A stretch of DNA of 52,437 nucleotides, from the NCBI GenBank assembly GCA_902493145.1, contig CABUOA010000014.1, positions 1 to 52,437 on the forward strand. The letters are read 5' to 3'. This stretch comes from an uncultured Collinsella sp. (GTDB taxonomy: Bacteria; Actinomycetota; Coriobacteriia; Coriobacteriales; Coriobacteriaceae). The notes below the pieces were generated by a model. That model was not told the DNA's origin. It saw only the letters and a program-made list of their open reading frames with translations, and did not search any database. Below are positions 17,197 through 25,553 of the stretch, in pieces (position 1 is the stretch's first letter; the number at the start of each line of letters is the position of its first letter). The position numbers and the translations under genes were made by a program.

Positions 17197-19497
17197 CTAT
17201 TTGATCTTGGTCGTACCCGGTGCCAGGTTGGGGTCGGTCTCGTTGGCCTCGGTCTGGAAGTGCTCGGTATACACGTTCTTGCCGTCGCGGAACATCTCGT
17301 AGTACTGCATCTTGGCGTAATCCTCGCGTGCCTTGGTGGCGGCCGCGGCAGCGGCGTCGTCACCGGTGACGTTGGAGGAGAGCGCCCAGCGCAGGCTGGC
17401 GTCCTCGTAGCCGACCGAGTTGATGGCGGGCAGCGACTCGCGCAGTGTCATGTGCGCCTTCTGGTAGTCGGTCAGCGGTGCGCCGATCAGCTGCATGAGC
17501 TGGGTGGACAGGTAGTTGGTGGACAGGTCGTCGACCTCGCTCGTCTGGTCACAACCGGCAACGTCGTAGTTAGCCCAAATGATGTAGTCGGTCTGCCACA
17601 GGCGCTCCTGATGCGTAGCGTCGTCCTCGCCGGTAAACCACTTGTCATTGAACTTGGACGGGAAGAACGGCTGATGGTCGCCCCAGAACACCACGACCAC
17701 CTTGCGGTCGAGCTTGCTCAAGGCGTTGAGGAAGTAGCGCAGCGCCTGATCGGACTGCTCGATGCACGAGACATACTCGTCGACATCGGAGAGCGTGCCG
17801 TCCTCGACGGTCTTGGCGTCCAGGTCGGTCGTGTCGATGTTCAGGTGCATCTGCTTGTCGACCGGCAGCAGGCCCGTGTCGTAGCCCGAGTGGTTCTGCA
17901 TGGTCACGTCGAAGATGAACTGCGGATCGGCGTTCTGGTCGAGCAGCTCAAGAATCTTGTCGTAGGTAGCTTGGTCGGTCACCATGCCGCGCAGGGTATC
18001 GGCGCCCTGGAAGTCGTTGATGGACAGGAACTGGTCAAAGCCAAAGTCCTTGTAGACGTTCTCGCGGTTCCAGTTGGTCGCGTGGTTGGGGTGCATGGCC
18101 GTGGTGGAATATCCGAGCGACTTGAACTGCTCTGCTAGGTTCCCAGTCGTTTCCATGTTGTAGATGGTGTAGGGGTACACGCCCGAGCCCAGGTTGGCCA
18201 TGGAGTTGCCGGTCATAAACTCAAACTCGGTATTGGCGGTACCGCCGCCGTAGGCGCTCACATAGAGCTTGCCGCGGCTGAGGCAGTTGGACAGGCTCTT
18301 AAAGTACTGCGGGCCCTCGTAGCCGGCGCGCATGTTCTGGTAGATTGACAGATCCGAGAAGGTCTCGTTCATGATGGCGATGACCGTGGGCTTCTCGCTG
18401 TCGAACTGCTCCTGGGCGGCGGCGCGCTCGTCGCTCTTGGCCGCGTCGGACTTGTCGTAGGCCTTGGCGTACTTTTTGAGCGTGGCCTTGGCATCGTCGA
18501 CGGAGTAGTCGGCGGGTTTGGGCGGCTTGATGGACTGTGCCGCACTAATAAAGGCGGGCAGGTAGCCCTCGCGCCAGTAGCTCTCGAGCGGGCGCCAGGT
18601 GTAGACGGTGATGCCGAGGGTGTTGTAGTAGTCGATGAGCGTGACATGCGCGGTCACGCCGCCCAGGCACAGCACCGCCACGAGCAGGTTGGTGAGCAGC
18701 ATGCGCTTGGCGTTGGCGGCGCCCTTCTGACGGTGCGGTGCCACCAGGCCGGCGTACTCGCACAGCAGCATGGCGATGGCGGTAAAGCCCATGGATAGCA
18801 CGCAGAACAGCGAGATCGAGAAGGTGTAGCCGGTGCCGGCGACTGCGGCGGCGGTGGAGATGGCCGAAAGGTCGCCCGGCTGGATGGGCATGGATTTAAA
18901 CGTGATGACAAAGAACTCGGCAATGCCTAGGACAAAGAGGGCGAAGGCCAGGGCGGCGGGAGCTGCGCCGTGGCGCTGGAACAGGAAGAACAGGCCGACC
19001 ATGAGCGTGGTGATGATGGCCCACTCGAGCAGGATGCATAGGGGGTAGACCCAGGTAAAGTCGTGGTTGGACGAGACCTCCATGCCCAGCAGCGCAAAGA
19101 CGCCGGCGAGCAGCAGGCACAGGACGGCGGCGACGAGCGGTTTGCCCACAAAGGCGCCGCGCAGGCGGGCGAGCTTGCCGGTGGGGGCGGGCGCGTCGGG
19201 CTCGGCGAACGCAAAGACGCGCGGGGCGATGCGGTCGCGGGCGATGCTGGCCCAAGCGCATCCGGTGAGGATGGCATTGGTCAGGATGAGCACCACAAAG
19301 GCGAGCGGCTCGTTTTGGGCGACGAGGCCAATGGCGCCCCAAATGGTCAAAAAGAGCTGGAACAGGCCGAAGGCGACGCTCCACCCAAGAGCGCTTTTGG
19401 CAACGGTGCCCGACTGAGCGCGAATGGCCTTGGCCTCGCGCAAGACAAGGTAGACGGTCGCCGCAAGACCGACGAGCGAGATGGCGGCTGCGAACAT
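17197..19497 (-). CDS. LtaS-like sulfatase-superfamily phosphoglycerol transferase
   Basis: A 766-residue membrane enzyme. The start at 19497 is chosen because GTGAGGAG precedes it and the protein then begins with a transmembrane helix. Several membrane helices fill residues about 5-330. An extracellular sulfatase-type domain follows with NETFSDLS (the Thr is the expected nucleophile), GGGTANTEFEF, HPNHATNWNR, NHSGYD and FWGDHQPF metal/substrate motifs. Family members polymerise glycerol phosphate from phosphatidylglycerol to make lipoteichoic acid or decorate glycans. The polymer made by this organism is not deducible. The gene is alone on its strand. Confidence 0.88.
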   Translation of the reverse strand: MFAAAISLVGLAATVYLVLREAKAIRAQSGTVAKSALGWSVAFGLFQLFLTIWGAIGLVAQNEPLAFVVLILTNAILTGCAWASIARDRIAPRVFAFAEPDAPAPTGKLARLRGAFVGKPLVAAVLCLLLAGVFALLGMEVSSNHDFTWVYPLCILLEWAIITTLMVGLFFLFQRHGAAPAALAFALFVLGIAEFFVITFKSMPIQPGDLSAISTAAAVAGTGYTFSISLFCVLSMGFTAIAMLLCEYAGLVAPHRQKGAANAKRMLLTNLLVAVLCLGGVTAHVTLIDYYNTLGITVYTWRPLESYWREGYLPAFISAAQSIKPPKPADYSVDDAKATLKKYAKAYDKSDAAKSDERAAAQEQFDSEKPTVIAIMNETFSDLSIYQNMRAGYEGPQYFKSLSNCLSRGKLYVSAYGGGTANTEFEFMTGNSMANLGSGVYPYTIYNMETTGNLAEQFKSLGYSTTAMHPNHATNWNRENVYKDFGFDQFLSINDFQGADTLRGMVTDQATYDKILELLDQNADPQFIFDVTMQNHSGYDTGLLPVDKQMHLNIDTTDLDAKTVEDGTLSDVDEYVSCIEQSDQALRYFLNALSKLDRKVVVVFWGDHQPFFPSKFNDKWFTGEDDATHQERLWQTDYIIWANYDVAGCDQTSEVDDLSTNYLSTQLMQLIGAPLTDYQKAHMTLRESLPAINSVGYEDASLRWALSSNVTGDDAAAAAATKAREDYAKMQYYEMFRDGKNVYTEHFQTEANETDPNLAPGTTKIK

Positions 19498-19710
19498 GCT
19501 GAGACTCCTCACAAAATAAAACCTACGAAAGCGGGGGTTTACCCGATTGTTACCAAGATATGCGCTGCATTTGGTGACTGCGCACAACAACCAGCCATAA
19601 TAACGCGCGTGCGTGGCGGTGTTGCGCAATGTAGCGGCGACCTGCGCGATAATGGACGGGAATTACACGGAAACGTAAAGGCTTCTTAAAGAATTGACGG
19701 GGATGTGGTT

Positions 19711-20559
19711 ATGGACAAGCAGGTTTGTGCGACGGTTGCGGATATGTGCGGCTATCCGATGAAGACCACGGGCAATGCGGTATTGGATGCGTTGGAGCAC
19801 CGTTCCTCCACGCGTGCCTTCGCGCGTGATGACGACGACCGCCCCGTGGCGGTGGCCGACGAGCAGCGCGCAGCGATTTTGCATGCGGCGAGTCGCGCGC
19901 CGTCGGCGGGCGCCATGATGATGTATTCCATCGTGAGCATCCGCGAGCAAGCTACGCTCGACCGCCTGGCCGACCTGTGCGACCATCAGCCCATGATTGC
20001 CAAGGCGCCCTGGGCACTCATATTTGTGGTCGATTATGCAAAGTGGATCGATCTGTTTGAGCACGTGGGCTGCTTTGAGCCCGAGTTTGTCGAGCGCACG
20101 GGCAAGGCGCCCCGCCGCGCGCCGGGTTTGGGCGACTTTGCCATCGCGGCCCAGGACGCCGTGATCGCCGCGCAAAACGCCGTGGTTGCCGCCGAGGCCC
20201 TGGGGCTGGGAAGCTGCTACATTGGCGACATCGTGGAGAACGCCGAGGAAGTTGCCGAGCTGCTCGATCTGCCGCCCTATACCATGCCGCTGTCGATGCT
20301 CATCATCGGCACGCCCCGTAAGGAGCGTCCGGCCATTGCGCATCCCGTGGTGAACCTGGTGCACGAGGAGCGCTACTGCCGCGCGGATGTCGCGACCATG
20401 GACGCGCAGGTGGCCGAGATGGACGCGATGTTCCGTCCGCATGCCCGCGAGGTGGGGGAGCGCGTCATGGATATCTACACCCGCAAGCACACGAGCCCCT
20501 TTATGGCCGAGATGAGCCGCTCCATGGAGTGGTGGTTCAAAAATTGGCTCGGAAAATGA
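19711..20559 (+). CDS. Nitroreductase family protein
   Basis: A 282-residue FMN-dependent nitroreductase-fold enzyme. ATG 19711 follows GACGGGG at good distance; GTG 19705 is an alternative. The FMN-binding start is HRSSTRAF (about residue 31), then APSAGAMM and an AAEALGLGSCYIGD segment near 165-178, typical of the family. An extended C-terminal tail of about 70 residues ends with Met/Trp-rich helices. The substrate is unknown; relatives reduce nitroaromatics, quinones or flavins with NAD(P)H. It is transcribed divergently from the LtaS-like gene and stands alone. Confidence 0.85.
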   Translation: MDKQVCATVADMCGYPMKTTGNAVLDALEHRSSTRAFARDDDDRPVAVADEQRAAILHAASRAPSAGAMMMYSIVSIREQATLDRLADLCDHQPMIAKAPWALIFVVDYAKWIDLFEHVGCFEPEFVERTGKAPRRAPGLGDFAIAAQDAVIAAQNAVVAAEALGLGSCYIGDIVENAEEVAELLDLPPYTMPLSMLIIGTPRKERPAIAHPVVNLVHEERYCRADVATMDAQVAEMDAMFRPHAREVGERVMDIYTRKHTSPFMAEMSRSMEWWFKNWLGK

Positions 20560-20560
20560 C

Positions 20561-20595
20561 GAATGTGACAAGGGGACAGTCCCTTTGTCACATTC
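20561..20595. repeat. Intergenic palindrome with GGGGACAGTCCC core, copy 1
   Basis: A 35-bp hairpin whose outer stem is GAATGTGAC/GTCACATTC around the core AAGGGGACAGTCCCTTT. The same core occurs at 23051-23085 and 42788-42820 with different outer stems that still pair. It sits at the end of the nitroreductase gene and could also act as a terminator, though no T run follows. Confidence 0.85.
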
Positions 20596-20677
20596 CATAT
20601 CGCCGCGGTGGCCTAAAGGCCGTATAAATGTTTATCTAGCTGGGAAAACGGTGCCGTGCAAGTGCAGGCCGATTACC

Positions 20678-20683
20678 TATAAT
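20678..20683 (+). promoter_or_regulatory. Putative -10 box upstream of kup
   Basis: A perfect TATAAT lies 35 bases upstream of the kup start. No good -35 hexamer is visible at the expected spacing. Confidence 0.45.
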
Positions 20684-20718
20684 CCCTTCGAACATTAAAG
20701 TTGGGAGGAAACCGGCTT

Positions 20719-22746
20719 ATGGAACAAAAGGCCAAGGAGGCAGCCTCGCACGCTGCGATTCCTGTGAGCATCTCGGCGATGCTCGTCACGCTGGGTGTGG
20801 TGTATGGCGATATCGGCACCAGCCCCATGTATGTAACCAAGGCGCTCGTTGCCGGCAACGGCGGCATCGGAAGCGTGACGGAGGAGTTCGTGCTCGGCGC
20901 GCTCTCCCTTGTCGTGTGGACGGTCACGCTGCTGACCACCATCAAGTATGTGCTCATCTCGCTGCGCGCCGATAACCATGGTGAGGGCGGCATCTTTGCC
21001 CTGTACAGCCTGGTCAAGCGCTGCGGCAAGTGGCTTATCATCCCCGCCATGCTGGGTGGCGCCGCGCTGCTCGCCGACGGCATCCTGACGCCAGCCGTTA
21101 CCGTTACCACGGCCATCGAGGGCCTGCGCACCATCCCGGCGGTCCATGCCGTGCTGGGCGATGACCAGGGCCGCGTCGTCGCCATTACGCTCGCCATCAT
21201 CATCGTGCTCTTCTTGGTACAGCGCATCGGTACGGCCAAGATCGGTCACGCCTTTGGCCCCATCATGACGCTGTGGTTCCTGTTCCTGGGCGGCACGGGT
21301 CTTTTCTTTGTTTTCCAGCACCCCGCCGTGCTGCTGTGCCTCAACCCGGTGCGCGGCATCGCCTTTTTGCTGAGCCCCAACAACCACGCGGGCATCATGA
21401 TTCTGGGCAGTTGCTTCCTCGCCACCACCGGTGCCGAGGCGCTCTACTCCGACATGGGCCACGTCGGCCGCGGCAACATCTACGCTACCTGGCCGTTCGT
21501 TAAGTGCTGCCTGCTGCTTTCCTATATGGGCCAGGGCGCTTGGCTTATGAACAACGCTGCCAACCCCGAGCTCATGGGCATTGCCGACCTCAATCCGTTC
21601 TACCAGATGCTCGCCCCGGGCCTGCGCCCGTTTGCCGTCGGCCTTTCCACCGTCGCGGCCATCATTGCCTCGCAGGCGCTCATCACCGGCGCATTCTCGC
21701 TGGTGTCCGAGGCCAGCCGTCTGGACCTCATGCCGCACATGCAGGTCTTCTACCCTGCCGAGACCAAGGGCCAGCTCTACATCCCCATGGTCAACAACGT
21801 CATGCTTGTCGGCTGCGTCATCGTGGTGCTGCTGTTCCAGAACTCGGCGCATATGGAAGCCGCGTACGGCCTTGCCATTACGCTGACTATGATGTGCACC
21901 ACGCTGCTGCTCTTCTTCTACCTGCACGAGGAGCGCAAGCTCAAGGTTGCTCCGTGGATCTTCGCGGCCTTCTTCCTTTTGCTCGAAGGCTTCTTCTTCG
22001 TGAGCTCGCTCACCAAGTTCTTCCACGGCGGCTACTTCACCATCCTCATGGCTGCACTCATCATGGGCATTATGGTGTGCTGGTACAACGGCACGGCTGT
22101 TGAGCAGCGCCAGTTTACGCTGCTGCCGCTGCGCAGCTACCTGCCGCAGCTCAAGCGCCTGCGCGACGACGACCGTTACGAGCGCATGAGCGACAACGTC
22201 GTGTACCTGACCAAGGACACCCATACCGACTACATCGACCGCGATATCGTCTATTCGATCTTGGACAAGCATCCCAAGCGCGCCCGCGCCTGGTGGTTTG
22301 TGAATGTCGAGACCATGGACGAGCCGCACACCTTTGCCTATTCGGTCGAGACATTCGGCACCGACTACGTGTTCCGCGTGCATCTGTACCTGGGCTACAA
22401 GATCAACCAGCGCGTCAATGCCTACCTGCGTCAGGTTGTTCAGGACCTGGCTGCTACCGGCGAGCTGCCGCCGCAGACGCATGACTACTCGGTCTACAAG
22501 GATCCGGGTAACATCGGCACGTTCAAGTTCGTCCTGATCCGTAAGCTTCTGGCGCCTGAAAGCGATGTGGAGCCGAGCGAGCGTACGGCCATCACGCTCA
22601 AGTACATCATTCGCCGCGCCGCCGGCACGCCTGCACGCTGGTACGGCCTGGAGAACTCCAACGTGAGCTTTGAGTACGTGCCGCTGTTCACCAAGTTCAA
22701 AGCCGTGAACAAGATGCAGCGCCTGGCCCCCAACGAGCGGCCGTAG
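20719..22746 (+). CDS. kup: Kup potassium uptake protein
   Basis: A low-affinity K+/H+ symporter of 675 residues. The family hallmark VVYGDIGTSPMYV lies in the first membrane helix, followed by about eleven further helices to about residue 455 and a soluble C-terminal domain of 200 residues. The start is ATG 20719 after GGGAGGAAA. The gene is followed by a small membrane-protein gene and by a KdpD/KdpE-like two-component system, so potassium uptake and sensing are physically linked here. No kdpFABC genes are in the window. Confidence 0.95.
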   Translation: MEQKAKEAASHAAIPVSISAMLVTLGVVYGDIGTSPMYVTKALVAGNGGIGSVTEEFVLGALSLVVWTVTLLTTIKYVLISLRADNHGEGGIFALYSLVKRCGKWLIIPAMLGGAALLADGILTPAVTVTTAIEGLRTIPAVHAVLGDDQGRVVAITLAIIIVLFLVQRIGTAKIGHAFGPIMTLWFLFLGGTGLFFVFQHPAVLLCLNPVRGIAFLLSPNNHAGIMILGSCFLATTGAEALYSDMGHVGRGNIYATWPFVKCCLLLSYMGQGAWLMNNAANPELMGIADLNPFYQMLAPGLRPFAVGLSTVAAIIASQALITGAFSLVSEASRLDLMPHMQVFYPAETKGQLYIPMVNNVMLVGCVIVVLLFQNSAHMEAAYGLAITLTMMCTTLLLFFYLHEERKLKVAPWIFAAFFLLLEGFFFVSSLTKFFHGGYFTILMAALIMGIMVCWYNGTAVEQRQFTLLPLRSYLPQLKRLRDDDRYERMSDNVVYLTKDTHTDYIDRDIVYSILDKHPKRARAWWFVNVETMDEPHTFAYSVETFGTDYVFRVHLYLGYKINQRVNAYLRQVVQDLAATGELPPQTHDYSVYKDPGNIGTFKFVLIRKLLAPESDVEPSERTAITLKYIIRRAAGTPARWYGLENSNVSFEYVPLFTKFKAVNKMQRLAPNERP

Positions 22747-22806
22747 ACGTCGGCGGCTACACGGAGTTGGTTTTTGATGGATAAGCATGAGGCCGGGGAG
22801 GTAAAC

Positions 22807-23001
22807 ATGGATACAAAGGCGCTCGATGGCCGTGAGGCGGTGGTCGAAATGGTGCGTGAGGCGCGTGTCGACGCCGCCGAAGATCGGTTTTTGACGAACC
22901 GTGCCAACATGGATATGGCCAATCGCGTAATTTCGATCGTGGCACTGGTATTTGGAGCGGTGTGCGTGTGCGCGCTGCTCGCGCACGTGCTGTTTGTCTA
23001 G
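22807..23001 (+). CDS. Small single-pass membrane protein between kup and the sensor kinase
   Basis: A 64-residue protein starting at ATG 22807, placed by the strong site GGGGAGG six bases upstream. The N-terminal 38 residues are charged and helical, followed by one transmembrane helix (about 40-62). An upstream start near 22774 is possible but lacks a clear site. No family is recognised. Its position between a K+ transporter and a K+-type sensor kinase makes a regulatory small protein an attractive guess, in the way KdpF sits with the Kdp pump, but no similarity to KdpF is claimed. Confidence 0.6.
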   Translation: MDTKALDGREAVVEMVREARVDAAEDRFLTNRANMDMANRVISIVALVFGAVCVCALLAHVLFV

Positions 23002-23050
23002 CGGCTGCCGGTCGTAGAAGGCTTTACACTTAGAACCACCACGAGGGAAA

Positions 23051-23085
23051 ACCACCACAAAGGTGCCTGTCCCCTTTGTGGTGGT
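23051..23085. repeat. Intergenic palindrome with GGGGACAGTCCC-like core, copy 2
   Basis: ACCACCACAAAGG at the left pairs with CCTTTGTGGTGGT at the right, around a GTGCCTGTCC centre. It is followed by TTTTTG, so it may serve as a terminator before the sensor kinase gene. It belongs to the same family as 20561-20595 and 42788-42820. Confidence 0.8.
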
Positions 23086-23115
23086 TTTTGTTTTTGAGAG
23101 AGGGGCGGGGCGCTG

Positions 23116-24741
23116 ATGGACGTCCGTGCGGACGGCGATATTGCCGATAACTTTTGGTGGCGGCGCACAACGCTGACGCGTCGCAGCCCTCTGTATGACG
23201 CCTGCGTATCGGTGGGGCTGCTGGTCGCGGCGACGATTGTGGGCGTGCTGCTCGACCATCCGGGTCTCGCGCCGAGCATCATGATCGTCTATGTGCTTGC
23301 CGTGCAGCTGTGTGCCTTTTTCACCTGGAGCCGCCTGTATTGCCTGTTGAGCTCGGCTGCCGCCGCGGCGCTCTACAACTTCTTGTTTGTCGATCCGCGC
23401 TACTCGCTGTCGTTTATCGACCGCGTCTATCCCGGCATGTTCTTCATCATGTTTGTGGTCTCGCTTGTGTCGAGCTCGATTGCGTTGGCCCTGCGCCGCG
23501 CCTTGGCACAGGCTGCCGCCAGCGACCGTCGCACGCATATGGTGCTCGAGACCAACCGCATGCTGCAGCGGTGCGCCGATCAGCAGCAGATTGTCCATGC
23601 TATGGCAACGCAGCTGGCGCGTCTTTCGGGCTGTCCGGTCGTGTGGTACAGCGCCGACGCCGAGGGCGATGACCTACTGCCGCGTGCGACATACACGGCC
23701 GTGGGCGATGCCGCGCCGGTGCACGAACTGGCGCCGCAGATGCCGCCGCAGCTCTCGGCGTCCGCCTATGTGGGAACGCCGCTTGATGCCACCTATGGCG
23801 GCTCAGCGTTTTATGGCATCTACCTGACGGTTCGCACAGGCGACGGCTTCGCGCGCTCGGGCGACCCCGCCTCGGTGGTGGGCGTGCTGGCTATCGTTGC
23901 CGCGCCCGACGTGCTGACGCACGAGGAGCGGATGCTGGCCGATGCCATCGTGAGCGAAGGCGAGCTGGCACTCGATCGCGCTCGCGCCATGGAGGCCCGC
24001 GAGGAGGCGGCGGTGCTCGCCAAAAACGAACAGCTGCGCGCCAATCTGCTGCGCTCCATCTCGCACGACCTGCGCACGCCGCTCACCAGCATTTCGGGCA
24101 ATGCCGATGTGCTGCTCGACCAGGGCTCGACTGGCACCGCCGAGCTCGATAGCCAGACGCGCCGCGGCCTGCTTCTATCCATTCGCTCGGATGCGCTGTG
24201 GCTCAACGCCACCGTCGAGAACCTGCTCGCCATCACCAAGCTCGAGGGCGGCGGCATGCATCTGTCGACTACGCTCGAGCTCATGGATGATATCGTCGAG
24301 GAGGCACTGCGCCACGTAAATCCGGCCGTGCGCGAGCACGACCTTAAGGTGGTGGCGTGCGATGAGCCGGCGCTCGTCAACGTCGATGCGCGTCTGATGG
24401 TGCAGCTGGTGGTCAATCTGGTGAACAACGCCATCACCTATACGCCCGCAGGCTCGCATATCGTGATTTCGATTGGCGTCGACGATGGGCACGTGACGTG
24501 CTCGGTGGCCGATGACGGGCCGGGCATCGCACCCGAGGACCGCGAGCGGATCTTTGAGTCGTTCTACACCGCCAACCATGGCCTGGCCGACAGCCACCGC
24601 AGCGTGGGCTTGGGACTTTCGCTCTGCCGCTCCATTGCGCTGGCGCATGGCGGTAGCATAGAGGTTGCCGCGGCGGACCCGCATGGCTCGGTCTTTACGA
24701 TTGAGCTTCCCGCCGCCGATGTTTCGTTTGATAAGGAGTAG
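23116..24741 (+). CDS. KdpD-like sensor histidine kinase lacking the N-terminal KdpD/Usp domains
   Basis: A 541-residue membrane kinase. It opens with four hydrophobic helices (about residues 30-125) in the style of the KdpD transmembrane domain (DUF4118), then a GAF-like region (about 150-290), a HisKA box with the phospho-accepting His in SISHDLRTPLTS (about 317), and a HATPase domain with NLVNNAITYTP, VADDGPGIAP and GLGLSLCR. Full KdpD is near 900 residues; the cytoplasmic KdpD and Usp domains at its front, which sense nucleotides and ions, are absent. It is followed immediately by its response regulator. It probably senses K+ or envelope stress. Confidence 0.87.
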   Translation: MDVRADGDIADNFWWRRTTLTRRSPLYDACVSVGLLVAATIVGVLLDHPGLAPSIMIVYVLAVQLCAFFTWSRLYCLLSSAAAAALYNFLFVDPRYSLSFIDRVYPGMFFIMFVVSLVSSSIALALRRALAQAAASDRRTHMVLETNRMLQRCADQQQIVHAMATQLARLSGCPVVWYSADAEGDDLLPRATYTAVGDAAPVHELAPQMPPQLSASAYVGTPLDATYGGSAFYGIYLTVRTGDGFARSGDPASVVGVLAIVAAPDVLTHEERMLADAIVSEGELALDRARAMEAREEAAVLAKNEQLRANLLRSISHDLRTPLTSISGNADVLLDQGSTGTAELDSQTRRGLLLSIRSDALWLNATVENLLAITKLEGGGMHLSTTLELMDDIVEEALRHVNPAVREHDLKVVACDEPALVNVDARLMVQLVVNLVNNAITYTPAGSHIVISIGVDDGHVTCSVADDGPGIAPEDRERIFESFYTANHGLADSHRSVGLGLSLCRSIALAHGGSIEVAAADPHGSVFTIELPAADVSFDKE

Positions 24742-24745
24742 CGCC

Positions 24746-25459
24746 GTGCCGAACTCTGCCGTAAAACCGCTTATCTTGGTTGTCGAGGACGATCCCGCCG
24801 TCCGCAACCTTATCGTTGCTGCGCTCGAGGCGCACGGCTTGCGTCATATGGCCGTGGAGACCGCCCATGCTGCCATCGCCGCCGCCTCATCGCAGGCGCC
24901 GAGCATTGTGCTGCTCGATCTGGGCCTACCCGATATGGATGGCGTCAAGGTGGTGGAGTCGGTGCGCACATGGTCGGGCATGCCGATTATTGTGGTCTCG
25001 GCGCGCAGTGAGGATGCGGACAAGATTCGCGCGCTCGATGCCGGCGCCGACGACTACCTGACCAAGCCGTTTTCGGTCGAGGAGTTGCTCGCGCGCATCC
25101 GCACGACGCTCAGGCGTCTTTCGTATGCACAGACGGGCGGCGTTGCCTCCGAGGGCTCGTTCGATACCGGCGAGCTGCATATCGATTTTGATGCCGGCAT
25201 CGCCACGATGGATGGCGAGGAACTGCACCTGACGCCGATCGAGTACAAGCTCTTGTGCCTGCTGGCGCACAACGCCGACAAGGTGCTGACGCACCAGTTT
25301 ATCCTGCACGAGATTTGGGGTACGGCAACTAAGAGCGACCTGGCGAGCCTGCGTGTCTTTATGGGCACGCTGCGCAAGAAGATCGAGTCCGACCCCGCGC
25401 ACCCGCGCTATATCCAAACGCACGTGGGTATCGGCTATCGCCTGGTCACCCAAGGCTAG
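24746..25459 (+). CDS. KdpE-like response regulator (OmpR family)
   Basis: A 237-residue regulator starting at GTG 24746, five bases after the kinase stop and preceded by AAGGAG. The receiver domain has the acidic pair in VVEDDP, the phosphorylated Asp in LLDLGLPDMDG (about residue 55) and Lys in TKPF. A C-terminal winged-helix DNA-binding domain (about 140-235) ends with the THVGIGYRL motif. It pairs with the kinase at 23116. Since kdpFABC is missing nearby, kup is the obvious local target candidate. Confidence 0.9.
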   Translation: MPNSAVKPLILVVEDDPAVRNLIVAALEAHGLRHMAVETAHAAIAAASSQAPSIVLLDLGLPDMDGVKVVESVRTWSGMPIIVVSARSEDADKIRALDAGADDYLTKPFSVEELLARIRTTLRRLSYAQTGGVASEGSFDTGELHIDFDAGIATMDGEELHLTPIEYKLLCLLAHNADKVLTHQFILHEIWGTATKSDLASLRVFMGTLRKKIESDPAHPRYIQTHVGIGYRLVTQG

Positions 25460-25483
25460 ATCGCCAACCACCATCCCAATATG

Positions 25484-25550
25484 AGTTGCGGTGAAATAGT
25501 TCCTATTTGGTCCTTTACCAGGCATTTTTAGGAACTATTCCACCGCAACT
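25484..25550. terminator. 67-bp palindrome between convergent genes
   Basis: A 22-base arm (25484-25505) matches the reverse complement of 25529-25550 at 21 of 22 positions. It lies between the convergent kdpE-like and rlmKL genes and can terminate from both sides. The length is unusual for a plain terminator and could mark a miniature mobile repeat. Confidence 0.75.
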
Positions 25551-25553
25551 TTG

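Noticed and set aside
20596..20718. c-di-AMP (ydaO-type) riboswitch in front of kup
   Set aside because: Such riboswitches are common before K+ transporters, but the 120-base gap is too short and I could not find the conserved blocks.
20695..23598. Very long minus-strand open frame (967 codons) opposite kup and the small membrane-protein gene
   Set aside because: It is the complement of clearly coding kup and the kinase start; composition is His/Arg/Gln-rich with no family motifs. High GC content keeps antisense frames open.
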